A DNA stretch of 64,000 nt from NCBI RefSeq assembly GCF_001953745.1, contig NZ_LWLN01000001.1, positions 2,356,001 to 2,420,000 of the forward strand, in the 5' to 3' direction. Source of the stretch: Natrinema saccharevitans (GTDB taxonomy: Archaea > Halobacteriota > Halobacteria > Halobacteriales > Natrialbaceae). Every line of letters starts with the position of its first letter. The stretch's first letter is position 1. The notes under the pieces were generated by a model that had not been told where the DNA came from, searched no databases, and saw nothing but the letters and a program-made list of their open reading frames with translations. Positions 26,873 through 35,774 of the stretch are shown here, piece by piece. Position numbers and translations under genes: made by a program.

Positions 26873-27379
26873 TTATCGATCCTCCAGTACGATCACGTCG
26901 ACGTCGCCGGGGCCGTGGACCCCGTGGACGAGGTTACCCATGTCGGCGGTCGCGCTTCGGCCGGTCGCGAAGACGACGCTGTCCCGGCCCGCGTCGAAGC
27001 CCTCGGCGAGGCGCTCGAAGCCGGCGCTCAGATCCGGGACGACGTCGCTCTCGGCGACGACCGCGACGTGGCGGTCCGGATAGAGGCTGATCGGCTCCGC
27101 CCCGTCTGGCGTCGACTCGATCGCGACGGTGCCGTACTCCGCGACGGCGAACCCGACCGGCGTGACGCCGGTCCGGGCCGCCTCGAGTTCCCCCGCGGTC
27201 GGCTCGGTGGTCACGCCCTCGGGGAGCGAAACGCCCTCGAACGGCAGCGGCGCGCCGACTGCCGGTTCGTCGATCGTCCGTTCGATCCGCTCGCCCGCGT
27301 CGGCGGCCGACACGCGCTCGAGTCCCACCTCGAGTCCCTCGAGTGCGCGTTCGAACCGACCGACAGTGTCGACTGTCAT
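26873..27379 (-). CDS. LUD-domain protein (LutC-like)
   Basis: A 168-residue protein with the LutC/YkgG family blocks VGFAVAEYGTVAIES, LYPDRHVAVVAESDVV and the C-terminal TGRSATADMGNLVHGVHGPG. It is the third subunit of lactate-utilisation modules. Its stop is 1 bp from the start of the fused LutBA gene. I chose ATG 27379 (MTVDTVGRF); an ATG four codons upstream is possible. Divergent from the SCP2-like gene. Confidence 0.88.
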   Translation of the reverse strand: MTVDTVGRFERALEGLEVGLERVSAADAGERIERTIDEPAVGAPLPFEGVSLPEGVTTEPTAGELEAARTGVTPVGFAVAEYGTVAIESTPDGAEPISLYPDRHVAVVAESDVVPDLSAGFERLAEGFDAGRDSVVFATGRSATADMGNLVHGVHGPGDVDVIVLEDR

Positions 27380-27548
27380 TGGTTCCCACATCCGGGCGGA
27401 CCGGCAAGAGCGTGACGGTCGGACCGGTGTCGTCCGATTTGTCGGGGCCGTCGGTTCAAGCGCAGTACCGTTGGATTTACTCGCGATCTATCGAGTTCCA
27501 TTGTGTGAGCTACTTCCACCCGTTCGGAAAAGGTGTGGTGTAGTTCCC

Positions 27549-27977
27549 ATGAGTGATACACAACTCGGCACCCACGAGTGGTGGGAGTCGTACAAGGAGA
27601 CGGTAAACGGCGATCCGGAACTGGACGTCAGGGGACACGACGAGTTTTCCGAGAACTTCTACGTGGAGATCGGCGACGAGCGCGTGCTCCTCGAGATGAG
27701 CGGTGGCGAGATCGAGAACCTCGTTCCGAACCCGACGATGAACCATCAATGGTCGTTCGGCGTCGAAGGCGACCGAGAGGCGTGGGAAGAGTTCATTCAA
27801 GAGACGCCGCCCGCGTTCAACCACGAGATCATCGCCTCGCATTACCGGAGTGCGGTCCGTAACGAAGATGGCCACCTGCAGTTGACCGGCGACAACAAGA
27901 GGATCTTCCAGCACCTCCGCGCGTTCCAGCGGACGCTCGATCTGATGCGAGTCGCACACAACGACGGGGGGAGCTGA
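27549..27977 (+). CDS. SCP2-like small protein, partner of the next hydrolase
   Basis: A 142-residue acidic protein. The pattern HEWWESYKETVNGDPELDVR, FYVEIGDERVLLEMSGGEIE and GDNKRIFQHLRAFQRTLDLM suggests an SCP2/sterol-carrier-like domain (a hydrophobic-ligand pocket); I infer this from form only. Its stop is 2 bp before the hydrolase start, and the same two domains are fused in one gene at 46.1-47.4 kb, in the same order. The pair must therefore work together on a lipophilic substrate (inference). Confidence 0.8.
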   Translation: MSDTQLGTHEWWESYKETVNGDPELDVRGHDEFSENFYVEIGDERVLLEMSGGEIENLVPNPTMNHQWSFGVEGDREAWEEFIQETPPAFNHEIIASHYRSAVRNEDGHLQLTGDNKRIFQHLRAFQRTLDLMRVAHNDGGS

Positions 27978-27979
27978 GT

Positions 27980-28945
27980 ATGGCGGGAAGCTACCAGCCG
28001 GGCGACGTCGAACCGATCAGCGGCTCGTACGTCCACGTGGAAGTGGAGGGCGTCGACCACCGGATCTATTTCGAGGAGAACGGCCCCGAAGACGGGATTC
28101 CGCTGCTCTGTCAGCACACCGCCGGCAATAACTGTCAGGAGTGGCGCCACCTCCTGACCGACGACGAGATAACCGAGGAGTTCCGCGTCATCGCCCACGA
28201 CTTGCCCTACCACGGGAAATCGGTTCCGCCGACCACCCAGGACTGGTGGACCGAGGACTACACGATGACGGCCGAGAAGTTCACCGAGACGCTCGTCAAC
28301 CTTGCCGACGCGCTCGACCTCGAGGATCCGATCTACATGGGCTCGAGCATGGGCGGCAACATCGCGCTCGAGTTGGCCGACTGGTATCCCGAGCGGTTCC
28401 GGGCGCTGATCGGCCTCGAGTGCGGTGCCCACAGCCCGGGCTTTTACATCGATTGGCTCGATCACCCCGAGGTAAACACGACGGAGGTCAACGCCTACGC
28501 CTGCTGGGGGCTGATGGCTCCCCAGAGCCCCGAGCAAACGAAACGCGAGACGATGTACCTCTACGAGCAGGGTGCGACGGGCGTGTTCAAGGGCGACCTC
28601 TACTACTACTCCGTCGACCATGACTACCGCGACAAGCTCGAAGAGGTCAACGCCGACGAGTGCCCCCTCTACATCGCCAACGGGGAGTACGACTATCTGA
28701 CCACGCCGGAGGACGGCCGCCAGACCGCCGAAGGGATCGGCGAGGGCGCGACCGCGATCGAGTTCGCCGAGATCGGTCACTTCCCGATGAGCGAACACCC
28801 GGAGCTGTTCAACGCCTACGTTCGCGAGGTCCTCGCCGACGTCACCGGTGACCGAGACGACGAGCTTCCGGACGTCCTCGAACCCGACGACGTCGGGATC
28901 GAACTCCACCAGAAGGGGCCGGCCCGGGAGACGGAGACCGACTAG
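27980..28945 (+). CDS. Alpha/beta hydrolase, co-operonic with SCP2-like gene
   Basis: A 321-residue alpha/beta hydrolase. The nucleophile elbow is MGSSMGGNIALE, the oxyanion-hole region is LLCQHTAGNN, the acid is in NGEYDYLTTPEDG and the catalytic His in EIGHFPMSEHPELF. The catalytic triad is complete. It is homologous over its length to the second half of the fused gene at 46.1-47.4 kb (shared blocks DWYPERFRALIGLE and LYLYEQGA). Substrate unknown; the SCP2 partner suggests a lipid-like ester or lactone. Starts 2 bp after the SCP2-like stop. Confidence 0.92.
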   Translation: MAGSYQPGDVEPISGSYVHVEVEGVDHRIYFEENGPEDGIPLLCQHTAGNNCQEWRHLLTDDEITEEFRVIAHDLPYHGKSVPPTTQDWWTEDYTMTAEKFTETLVNLADALDLEDPIYMGSSMGGNIALELADWYPERFRALIGLECGAHSPGFYIDWLDHPEVNTTEVNAYACWGLMAPQSPEQTKRETMYLYEQGATGVFKGDLYYYSVDHDYRDKLEEVNADECPLYIANGEYDYLTTPEDGRQTAEGIGEGATAIEFAEIGHFPMSEHPELFNAYVREVLADVTGDRDDELPDVLEPDDVGIELHQKGPARETETD

Positions 28946-29035
28946 CGGCTCACTTCTCCGGGCAATCGAATCGCGTTGCGGCTCCGTCTCGGCTTTTCGA
29001 GCGGACCGATCGACGGGTGCGTGAGACGCAAGAGC

Positions 29036-29041
29036 TTTATT
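29036..29041 (+). promoter_or_regulatory. TATA-like box before the 45-aa gene
   Basis: gctttatt, ~34 nt before ATG 29073. Confidence 0.4.
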
Positions 29042-29072
29042 GTCCGTGTCTAGTTCTCACGTAACACCCGCT

Positions 29073-29210
29073 ATGCCGGACAAGACGCGCGGTTCCAACG
29101 GAGTCGCCGAACAGGAAACCGACGATGGCACCGTTCGCATCTTCGATACGGAAAACGATGCGGCCTGGCTCGAATCCGACACGACGCTCTCGATCGCCTG
29201 GCAGACCTGA
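29073..29210 (+). CDS. Very small acidic protein, 45 aa (DUF7331-like)
   Basis: A 45-codon gene: MPDKTRGSNGVAEQETDDG, then TVRIFDTENDAAWLESDTTL and a short end. The phrase FDTENDAAWLESD resembles short haloarchaeal proteins that I associate with DUF7331; this is from memory. It is acidic, with no cysteines or membrane segment. A TATA-like box lies upstream. Function unknown. Confidence 0.6.
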   Translation: MPDKTRGSNGVAEQETDDGTVRIFDTENDAAWLESDTTLSIAWQT

Positions 29211-29313
29211 AAAGGGAGTCCGAGCGGCCGGAACGCGGTTTTTGAACGGTCCCTCGAGGGAGCGGGTCCAACCGGTCGCGGCCTCGAGACGAGGTGATCG
29301 GGGTCGACGACGC

Positions 29314-29868
29314 CTACCGCGACTCGCAGATCGCCAGGAAGTTCTCGAAGATCTCCTCGCCCTCCTCGGTGTGGGCGACCTCGGGATGCCACTGGACGCC
29401 GTAGAGGTCGCGGTCGGTGTCGCTCATCGCCTCGACGTCACAGACGTCGCTTCGCGCGGTCAGCTCGAACCCCGCGGGCAGTTCGGTGACCTCGTCGGCG
29501 TGGCTCGCCCAGACGCGGGTCTCGGGGTGCAAGGAGCCGGTCAGCGGGTCGTCGTCGTCGACGATGTCGACCGTCACGTCCGCGTAGCCGCCGTACTCGC
29601 CGCTGCCGACGCTGCCGCCCAGTTCCGCGGCGATCAGTTGCATCCCCAGACAGATACCGAGTACCGGCACGTCCGCCTCGAGATACGCGGCGGACTTCCC
29701 GATCCGGTCCATATCGGGGCCGCCCGAGAGGACGACGCCGTCGGCGTCGACCTCCTCGGGAGGCGTGTCGTTGTCTACGATCTCCGTGTCGACGCCGAGG
29801 TCGCGAAGCGCCCGGCCCTCGAGGTGGGTGAACTGTCCGTGGTTGTCCACCACGACGATCTTCGTCAT
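29314..29868 (-). CDS. guaAA: GMP synthase subunit A (glutamine amidotransferase)
   Basis: A 184-residue class-I glutamine amidotransferase that gives ammonia to the separate GuaA synthetase subunit for the conversion of XMP to GMP. The nucleophile is Cys73 in LGICLGMQ, and His161 and Glu163 (QWHPEVAHTEEG) complete the triad. This length without a synthetase domain is the archaeal split form; the B subunit is outside the window. The start is ATG 29868 (MTKIVVVDNHGQF). Confidence 0.96.
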   Translation of the reverse strand: MTKIVVVDNHGQFTHLEGRALRDLGVDTEIVDNDTPPEEVDADGVVLSGGPDMDRIGKSAAYLEADVPVLGICLGMQLIAAELGGSVGSGEYGGYADVTVDIVDDDDPLTGSLHPETRVWASHADEVTELPAGFELTARSDVCDVEAMSDTDRDLYGVQWHPEVAHTEEGEEIFENFLAICESR

Positions 29869-30040
29869 TGGGTGTCCGTAGCGGACGACCCGATAAAAGC
29901 GGTCCGGAACGCGCTCTCGCGAGTCCTCTCGTCTGCAGGACCCGCCTCGCTCTGCGGGAGTACCGCGAACGGTATCGAGATGTCGGCCGCCCACTCCACA
30001 CGGCGGAAACGCGCCGCCGCGAGTCGCGCGTTCCGGTACG

Positions 30041-30046
30041 TTTATG
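30041..30046 (+). promoter_or_regulatory. TATA box of small membrane-protein gene
   Basis: cgtttatg, centred ~28 nt upstream of ATG 30071. Confidence 0.5.
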
Positions 30047-30070
30047 CGTTCGTCGCCGGATACCAACGGT

Positions 30071-30208
30071 ATGGCAGTCGATCTCGGCCAATTCGATCAT
30101 CCGTCGTGGCTCACCGTGGCGGGGACCGGCCTCGGGTACGCGCTGATCCTCGTCGTACTGACGCTGGCCATGTTCATCGTACCGTGGCTCGTCTTCTCGG
30201 CGCTGTAG
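30071..30208 (+). CDS. Very small membrane protein, 45 aa
   Basis: A 45-residue single-pass membrane protein: MAVDLGQFDHPSWLTVAGTG followed by a long hydrophobic helix (ALILVVLTLAMFIVPWLVF). A TATA box ~28 nt upstream supports it. It precedes three more small membrane-protein genes (30.3-31.1 kb); in haloarchaea such small proteins often lie near terminal oxidase genes, but no oxidase gene is in this window. Confidence 0.6.
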   Translation: MAVDLGQFDHPSWLTVAGTGLGYALILVVLTLAMFIVPWLVFSAL

Positions 30209-30304
30209 GCGACGGCCCCAAGTCCCGTTCGATCGGTTCTCGCGACCGTCACGACCGCCGAGGAGTAGGGCCAGATACTACTCCCTCGACGTGGACGGTC
30301 GCCT

Positions 30305-30715
30305 GTGAGCGACCACACGCAGCGACTCGAGCCCGAGCGGGGCGACGGGACGAAGCCGTGGCCGCTCTTCGTGGCCCTCGGCCTCGCCGGCTCCGAGGTC
30401 GGCATCGTCGTCGGCCTCGGTCCCGTCGCCGTCGCCGGCCTCGTGGTCTTTGCCGCCAGCCTCGCCGGAATCCTGGTTGACGCCGGCTACGTCGATCGGC
30501 CGCTTCCGTTCGCGGCAAAAACGGGCGCGGCGTTCGTGGCCGTCGGCGCGATACTGGCCGCCCACGGGACCGGAACGGTATCGATCGCCCTCCTCGAGCC
30601 CCTTACGGGGCTCGCGAGCAGGGGCGTTGCGCTGCTCGTCGCCGGGATCGCGACGCTCGTCGGCGCTGGCCTGCTGTGGACGCGGCGACCGGCGGACGAG
30701 CGTCCCGACCGATAG
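30305..30715 (+). CDS. Haloarchaeal membrane protein, 136 aa (DUF7541-like)
   Basis: Four hydrophobic segments (LFVALGLAGSEVGIVVGLG, VAGLVVFAASLAGILVDA, TGAAFVAVGAILAAHG, GVALLVAGIATLVGAGLLW) after a charged N terminus MSDHTQRLEPERGDGTKPW. The pattern resembles a haloarchaeal DUF7541 type protein known from cytochrome-oxidase neighbourhoods (memory, not checked). GTG start at 30305. The next gene begins 25 bp after the stop, so they are likely one operon. Confidence 0.7.
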   Translation: MSDHTQRLEPERGDGTKPWPLFVALGLAGSEVGIVVGLGPVAVAGLVVFAASLAGILVDAGYVDRPLPFAAKTGAAFVAVGAILAAHGTGTVSIALLEPLTGLASRGVALLVAGIATLVGAGLLWTRRPADERPDR

Positions 30716-30740
30716 ACACTGACTCACTCGAGAACACACA

Positions 30741-30989
30741 ATGAGCAGACGCGCCTTCGACGCCGAAGTCACGCTCGATCTCGCGGTGAACCTGCTGCCG
30801 TTCCTGATCATGGCGTTTTTCGTCGGCGTCTTCGCCGTGTTCAACCCGTGGGGGGTCGACCCGCTCCAGTCGGCGCTCCAGTTTTCGATCCTGTTCGCGA
30901 CGATGGGCGCGCTCGCGGTCGCGACCTATCTGGCCGCGCGGGCGATCGAAACCGACGACCGGACCCGCCACGACGCGGGCGACTCCTGA
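30741..30989 (+). CDS. Haloarchaeal small membrane protein, 82 aa (DUF6684-like)
   Basis: Two membrane segments (LAVNLLPFLIMAFFVGVFAVF and FSILFATMGALAVATYLAAR) joined by a short NPWGVDPLQSAL loop. The phrase LDLAVNLLPFLI and NPWG recall haloarchaeal DUF6684 proteins. 25 bp after the preceding gene. It overlaps no other gene and is convergent with the 45-aa gene at 30997. Confidence 0.72.
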   Translation: MSRRAFDAEVTLDLAVNLLPFLIMAFFVGVFAVFNPWGVDPLQSALQFSILFATMGALAVATYLAARAIETDDRTRHDAGDS

Positions 30990-30996
30990 CCGGCGG

Positions 30997-31134
30997 TCAG
31001 TTGATCACCAACACGAACCCGGTGATCGCCATCAGGACGGCGATGCCGACCAAGAGGAGTAAGAACAGTTCCTTCTCCGCGAGTCGGCCTCGAGCGCCCC
31101 GAGCGGTCCCGTCGTCGATCTCGTCCGAAGCCAT
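30997..31134 (-). CDS. Very small membrane protein, 45 aa
   Basis: MASDEIDDGTARGARGRLAE followed by one membrane helix (LFLLLLVGIAVLMAITGFVLV) that ends almost at the C terminus: a tail-anchored type. I chose the ATG at 31134; the longer frame from 31203 starts in the gap before the mutase gene. Function unknown; only 7 bp from the convergent gene at 30989. Confidence 0.6.
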   Translation of the reverse strand: MASDEIDDGTARGARGRLAEKELFLLLLVGIAVLMAITGFVLVIN

Positions 31135-31232
31135 CCTCACGGCGGCTACACCGCGGCCCCAAAAGAGCGTTTCCCGGGCCGGTGTAATCGCCTCCACCGT
31201 CACGGTCGTGGTCGGTCCCGATTTCGCGCCCC

Positions 31233-32933
<1,701 letters not shown>

Positions 32934-33019
32934 GCTCGTAATATTTGCCGCCACCGTCAATGAAGGTTCGGGGCGACGGACCGCGCTGAGAACGCCGCCG
33001 TTCGGGCACGGAGGCGAAA

Positions 33020-33760
33020 TTAGGCGTGTCGATGATCGCGTCGAGCAGTGAGAATATCGTCGGCCCAGTCGACGTCGACGCGGTGACGGGGCGTTCCCGA
33101 GAGCCCGTCGCGGCTGACGATCTCGAACGTCCGGTTCCGGGCGTCGGGGGTAAACGGTGCGGCCGCCATGACCCGTGCGACGTCCGCCCGGGGGATCGAA
33201 CCGGCGACGGAGTCCCCGCCCTGCCCGACGATGACGTCGCCGCTCGGCGGGTCGTCCGTGAGCCGTCCCGGACGCACGATCGTGTACCCAAGCCCCGATC
33301 GGCGCAACGCGGTCTCGGCGTCCCGTTTGGCCCGGAGTGACCCTCGGAGCAAGAGCCGGGCCGGGAGCGACAACCCCGCCTTCGAGTCGCCGACCCCGAT
33401 CGCGCTCTCGAAGACGAAGTACGAAACCTCCGCGGCGACGGCGGCGGTGACGAGGTTGATGACGCCGGTCCGATCGACCAGTTTGGTGCCGATCGTGTGG
33501 CGCAGGCTCGGCGGCGTTCCGAGCGCACAGCAGACGAGGTCACAGTCCTCGACGGCCGCGACGGCGTCGCCCGAGTCGAAAAAGTCGGCGACGACCACCT
33601 CGTCGGCCCCGTGGCGCCCGAGCGCGTCGACGTTTCCGTAGGAGCGCGTGGTCGCACGGACGGTGAGATCGGTCGGGCGGAGGACGGACAGCAGTTCCTC
33701 GCCGGTGGCCCCGCTGGCACCGGCGACGAGGACGCGGTCGAGTGGCTGTGAGTCGGTCAT
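33020..33760 (-). CDS. NAD(P)-binding Rossmann protein (atypical SDR, NmrA-like)
   Basis: A 246-residue atypical short-chain dehydrogenase. The dinucleotide motif is VLVAGASGATGEEL at the N terminus and the DFFDSGDAVAAVEDCDLV and CCALGTPPSLRH segments follow. A YxxxK motif is not obvious (the family often lacks it), so it may be a redox sensor or a binding protein. No known operon partner; the mutase gene lies downstream on the same strand. Confidence 0.85.
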   Translation of the reverse strand: MTDSQPLDRVLVAGASGATGEELLSVLRPTDLTVRATTRSYGNVDALGRHGADEVVVADFFDSGDAVAAVEDCDLVCCALGTPPSLRHTIGTKLVDRTGVINLVTAAVAAEVSYFVFESAIGVGDSKAGLSLPARLLLRGSLRAKRDAETALRRSGLGYTIVRPGRLTDDPPSGDVIVGQGGDSVAGSIPRADVARVMAAAPFTPDARNRTFEIVSRDGLSGTPRHRVDVDWADDILTARRDHRHA

Positions 33761-33978
33761 CGAGTCAGTTACTGGACCGACACGGAAAACGCTCAGCAGC
33801 GGTCGGCGGGCGTGACTGTCTCCGCCGAGTGCGAGACGCCGGGAGACGCCGCGACCGCAGCCGGTCGCCTCGTTCGGCAGCGAGAACAGGTCGCGAACCT
33901 CGCAGTCGGGATCGTCGGTCGGATCGAGTCGGTCGGCCGGTCGAACCGCCGTCGCGGTCCCCCGGTCCGCTATCGCGT

Positions 33979-33990
33979 CAATTATTAACT
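33979..33990 (+). promoter_or_regulatory. TATA box deciding the MBL start
   Basis: caattattaact, centred ~27 nt before ATG 34012 but only ~12 nt before ATG 33997, so the later ATG is the start. Confidence 0.55.
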
Positions 33991-34011
33991 GGGAACATGT
34001 GGGTAGCCGAC

Positions 34012-34977
34012 ATGGATCGAATTTCGCTCGGCAACGACGAGTTCGAGGGTCGGAACAACGCCTACGTTCTCGCCGACGACGCCGCGGGCGAACTCGCGCT
34101 CGTCGACACCGGGATCGCGGTCGATCCGGTCCGGACGGACCTCCGCGACGGGCTGGCCAACCGCGGCTACGAGACCGCCGACATCGACGCCATCGTCCTC
34201 ACGCACTTCCACGCCGACCACGCCGGCCTGGCCGGCGAGATTCAGGCCGAGAGCGGGGCCACGGTCTACGTCCACGAGGCTGACGCCCCACTCGTCGCCG
34301 GTGAAGAAGACGCCGTCGCGGCCGTCGAGGATCGTCGCCGCGAACTGCTCGCGGAGTGGGGCGTCCCCGAGGACGCCCGGCGGGCACTGCTCGCGTTCTT
34401 CGAGTCGGCCGAGATCGAGGGCCCGCCGGCCGAGACGACGCCCGTCGAGGACGGCGACATCCTCGCGGTCGGCGGCCACCGCCTCGAGACGGTCCACGCG
34501 CCGGGCCACGCGGCGGGGCTGTGCTGTTTCGAGATCGACGACGGCGACGAGGCCTTCGTCGGCGACGCCCTGCTGCCGGTGTACACACCCAACGTCGGCG
34601 GTGCGGACGTCCGGGTCGACCGCCCCCTCGAGAAGTACGTCGGGACGCTGGAACGACTCGTCGACCGCGACTACGACCGGGCCTGGCCCGGCCACCGCGA
34701 CCCCATCGACGACCCGACCGCCCGCGCCGAGACCATCCTCGAGCACCACCGCGAGCGGGCGGCGACGATCGTCGAGTTCCTGGCCGACCACGGCCCGGCC
34801 GACGCCTGGACGGTCAGTTCTCACCTGTTCGGCGACCTCGAGGGGATCCACATCCTCCACGGCCCCGGCGAGGCCTACGCCCACCTCGATCACCTCCGCC
34901 ACGAGGGGATCGTCGCGTTCGAGGACGGGAAGTACCGGCTCGAGCGGGAGCCGGACGCCACCGAACCGATCGTCTGA
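34012..34977 (+). CDS. MBL-fold metallo-hydrolase with C-terminal winged helix
   Basis: A 321-residue metallo-beta-lactamase-fold protein. The dinuclear zinc motif is LTHFHADHAG (His65, His67, Asp69, His70); further ligands are His in VHAPGHAAG, Asp in FVGDALLP and His in AWPGHRDP. The C-terminal ~75 residues (DAWTVSSHLFGDLEGIHILH and onwards) look like a winged-helix segment, as in glyoxalase-II-like/LACTB2-type enzymes. The substrate is unknown. Start chosen by the TATA position. Confidence 0.9.
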   Translation: MDRISLGNDEFEGRNNAYVLADDAAGELALVDTGIAVDPVRTDLRDGLANRGYETADIDAIVLTHFHADHAGLAGEIQAESGATVYVHEADAPLVAGEEDAVAAVEDRRRELLAEWGVPEDARRALLAFFESAEIEGPPAETTPVEDGDILAVGGHRLETVHAPGHAAGLCCFEIDDGDEAFVGDALLPVYTPNVGGADVRVDRPLEKYVGTLERLVDRDYDRAWPGHRDPIDDPTARAETILEHHRERAATIVEFLADHGPADAWTVSSHLFGDLEGIHILHGPGEAYAHLDHLRHEGIVAFEDGKYRLEREPDATEPIV

Positions 34978-35061
34978 TCCGAACTCTTCGGTCGGTTTCA
35001 CGTAACCGCAACCTCCTGGAATCCGGCGAGATCGAACTCTCCGGCCTGAACGACGAGTATA

Positions 35062-35137
35062 GTAGCCGGTGAAACGATTCACACACCGATCGCAACGCTG
35101 TCGTGCGATCAGGTGTGCAATGACGTTCAGCGGCTAC
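35062..35137. repeat. 76-nt long imperfect palindrome (possible dispersed element)
   Basis: The outer arms gtagccggtgaa (35062-35073) and ttcagcggctac (35126-35137) are complementary at 11 of 12 positions. Inside, cacaccgatcgca pairs with tgcgatcaggtgtg around a cgctgtcg loop, one base bulged. The whole can fold into one long hairpin. It lies in a 240-bp gap between two genes. I recall near-identical sequences (with tgcgatcaggtgtgca) in intergenic regions of several Natrialbales genomes, so it is likely a dispersed repeat; only one copy is in this window. Confidence 0.6.
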
Positions 35138-35217
35138 GATACGTCCGCGAGGCGTCCGTCGGCATCCACTGACCGAGCGGTTCGGTTCGAATTTTTCAGC
35201 CGGCTCGACGGAAAGCG

Positions 35218-35700
35218 CTAGCGCTGCCCGTCGGTCTCGAGGCCACCCTGAAGTGCCGCGACGGCGTCGCGAAAGTCGTCGGGGATCCGGGTCGGCTCCT
35301 CGGTCTCGGTGTCGACGGCGACCTGCGTGACGGTGCCGTCGACCAGGACCGCGTCGTCGCGTTCCCGTTTCGCCCGGTACTCGTACTCGAGACTCGAGGT
35401 CCCGATGTCGGCGACCCGGAGTTCGTTGACGATGACGTCCTCGAACTCCGCGCCGGCTCGGTAGTTCAACTCGGTGTTGACGACGTGGATCTGCCAGCCG
35501 TCCGCACGCATTTGCTCGTAGCCGTAGTCGATCGCGCGGAAGAACGCGGAGACGGCCTCGTCCTGAAACGTGAAGTACTCCCCGTAGAAGACGATTCCCT
35601 GCTGGTCGGTCTCGGCGAACCGAACGCGGTTCTCGAAGACCGACTGGAACGCGGGGCCGTCCGCCGCTCGCTCTTCGGTCTCCGTGTCGTTTGCTCCCAT
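35218..35700 (-). CDS. Acyl-CoA thioesterase, hotdog fold (4HBT/YbgC family)
   Basis: A 160-residue single hotdog domain. The active-site region is RFAETDQQGIVFYGEYFTF with the conserved Asp in ETDQQG followed by the YF-type helix, as in 4-hydroxybenzoyl-CoA thioesterase; then VVNTELNYRAGAEFEDVI and VLVDGTVTQVAVDTETEEPT. It hydrolyses an acyl-CoA in the cytoplasm. The start at 35700 (MGANDTETEE) is the first Met before the domain. Confidence 0.88.
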   Translation of the reverse strand: MGANDTETEERAADGPAFQSVFENRVRFAETDQQGIVFYGEYFTFQDEAVSAFFRAIDYGYEQMRADGWQIHVVNTELNYRAGAEFEDVIVNELRVADIGTSSLEYEYRAKRERDDAVLVDGTVTQVAVDTETEEPTRIPDDFRDAVAALQGGLETDGQR

Positions 35701-35774
35701 ACCGGCAACGCCGCCGCGACGGGCAAAACCGTACCGGCCACGGCAAAGTGCCACAGGCGGGGATCGCGAGCCCG

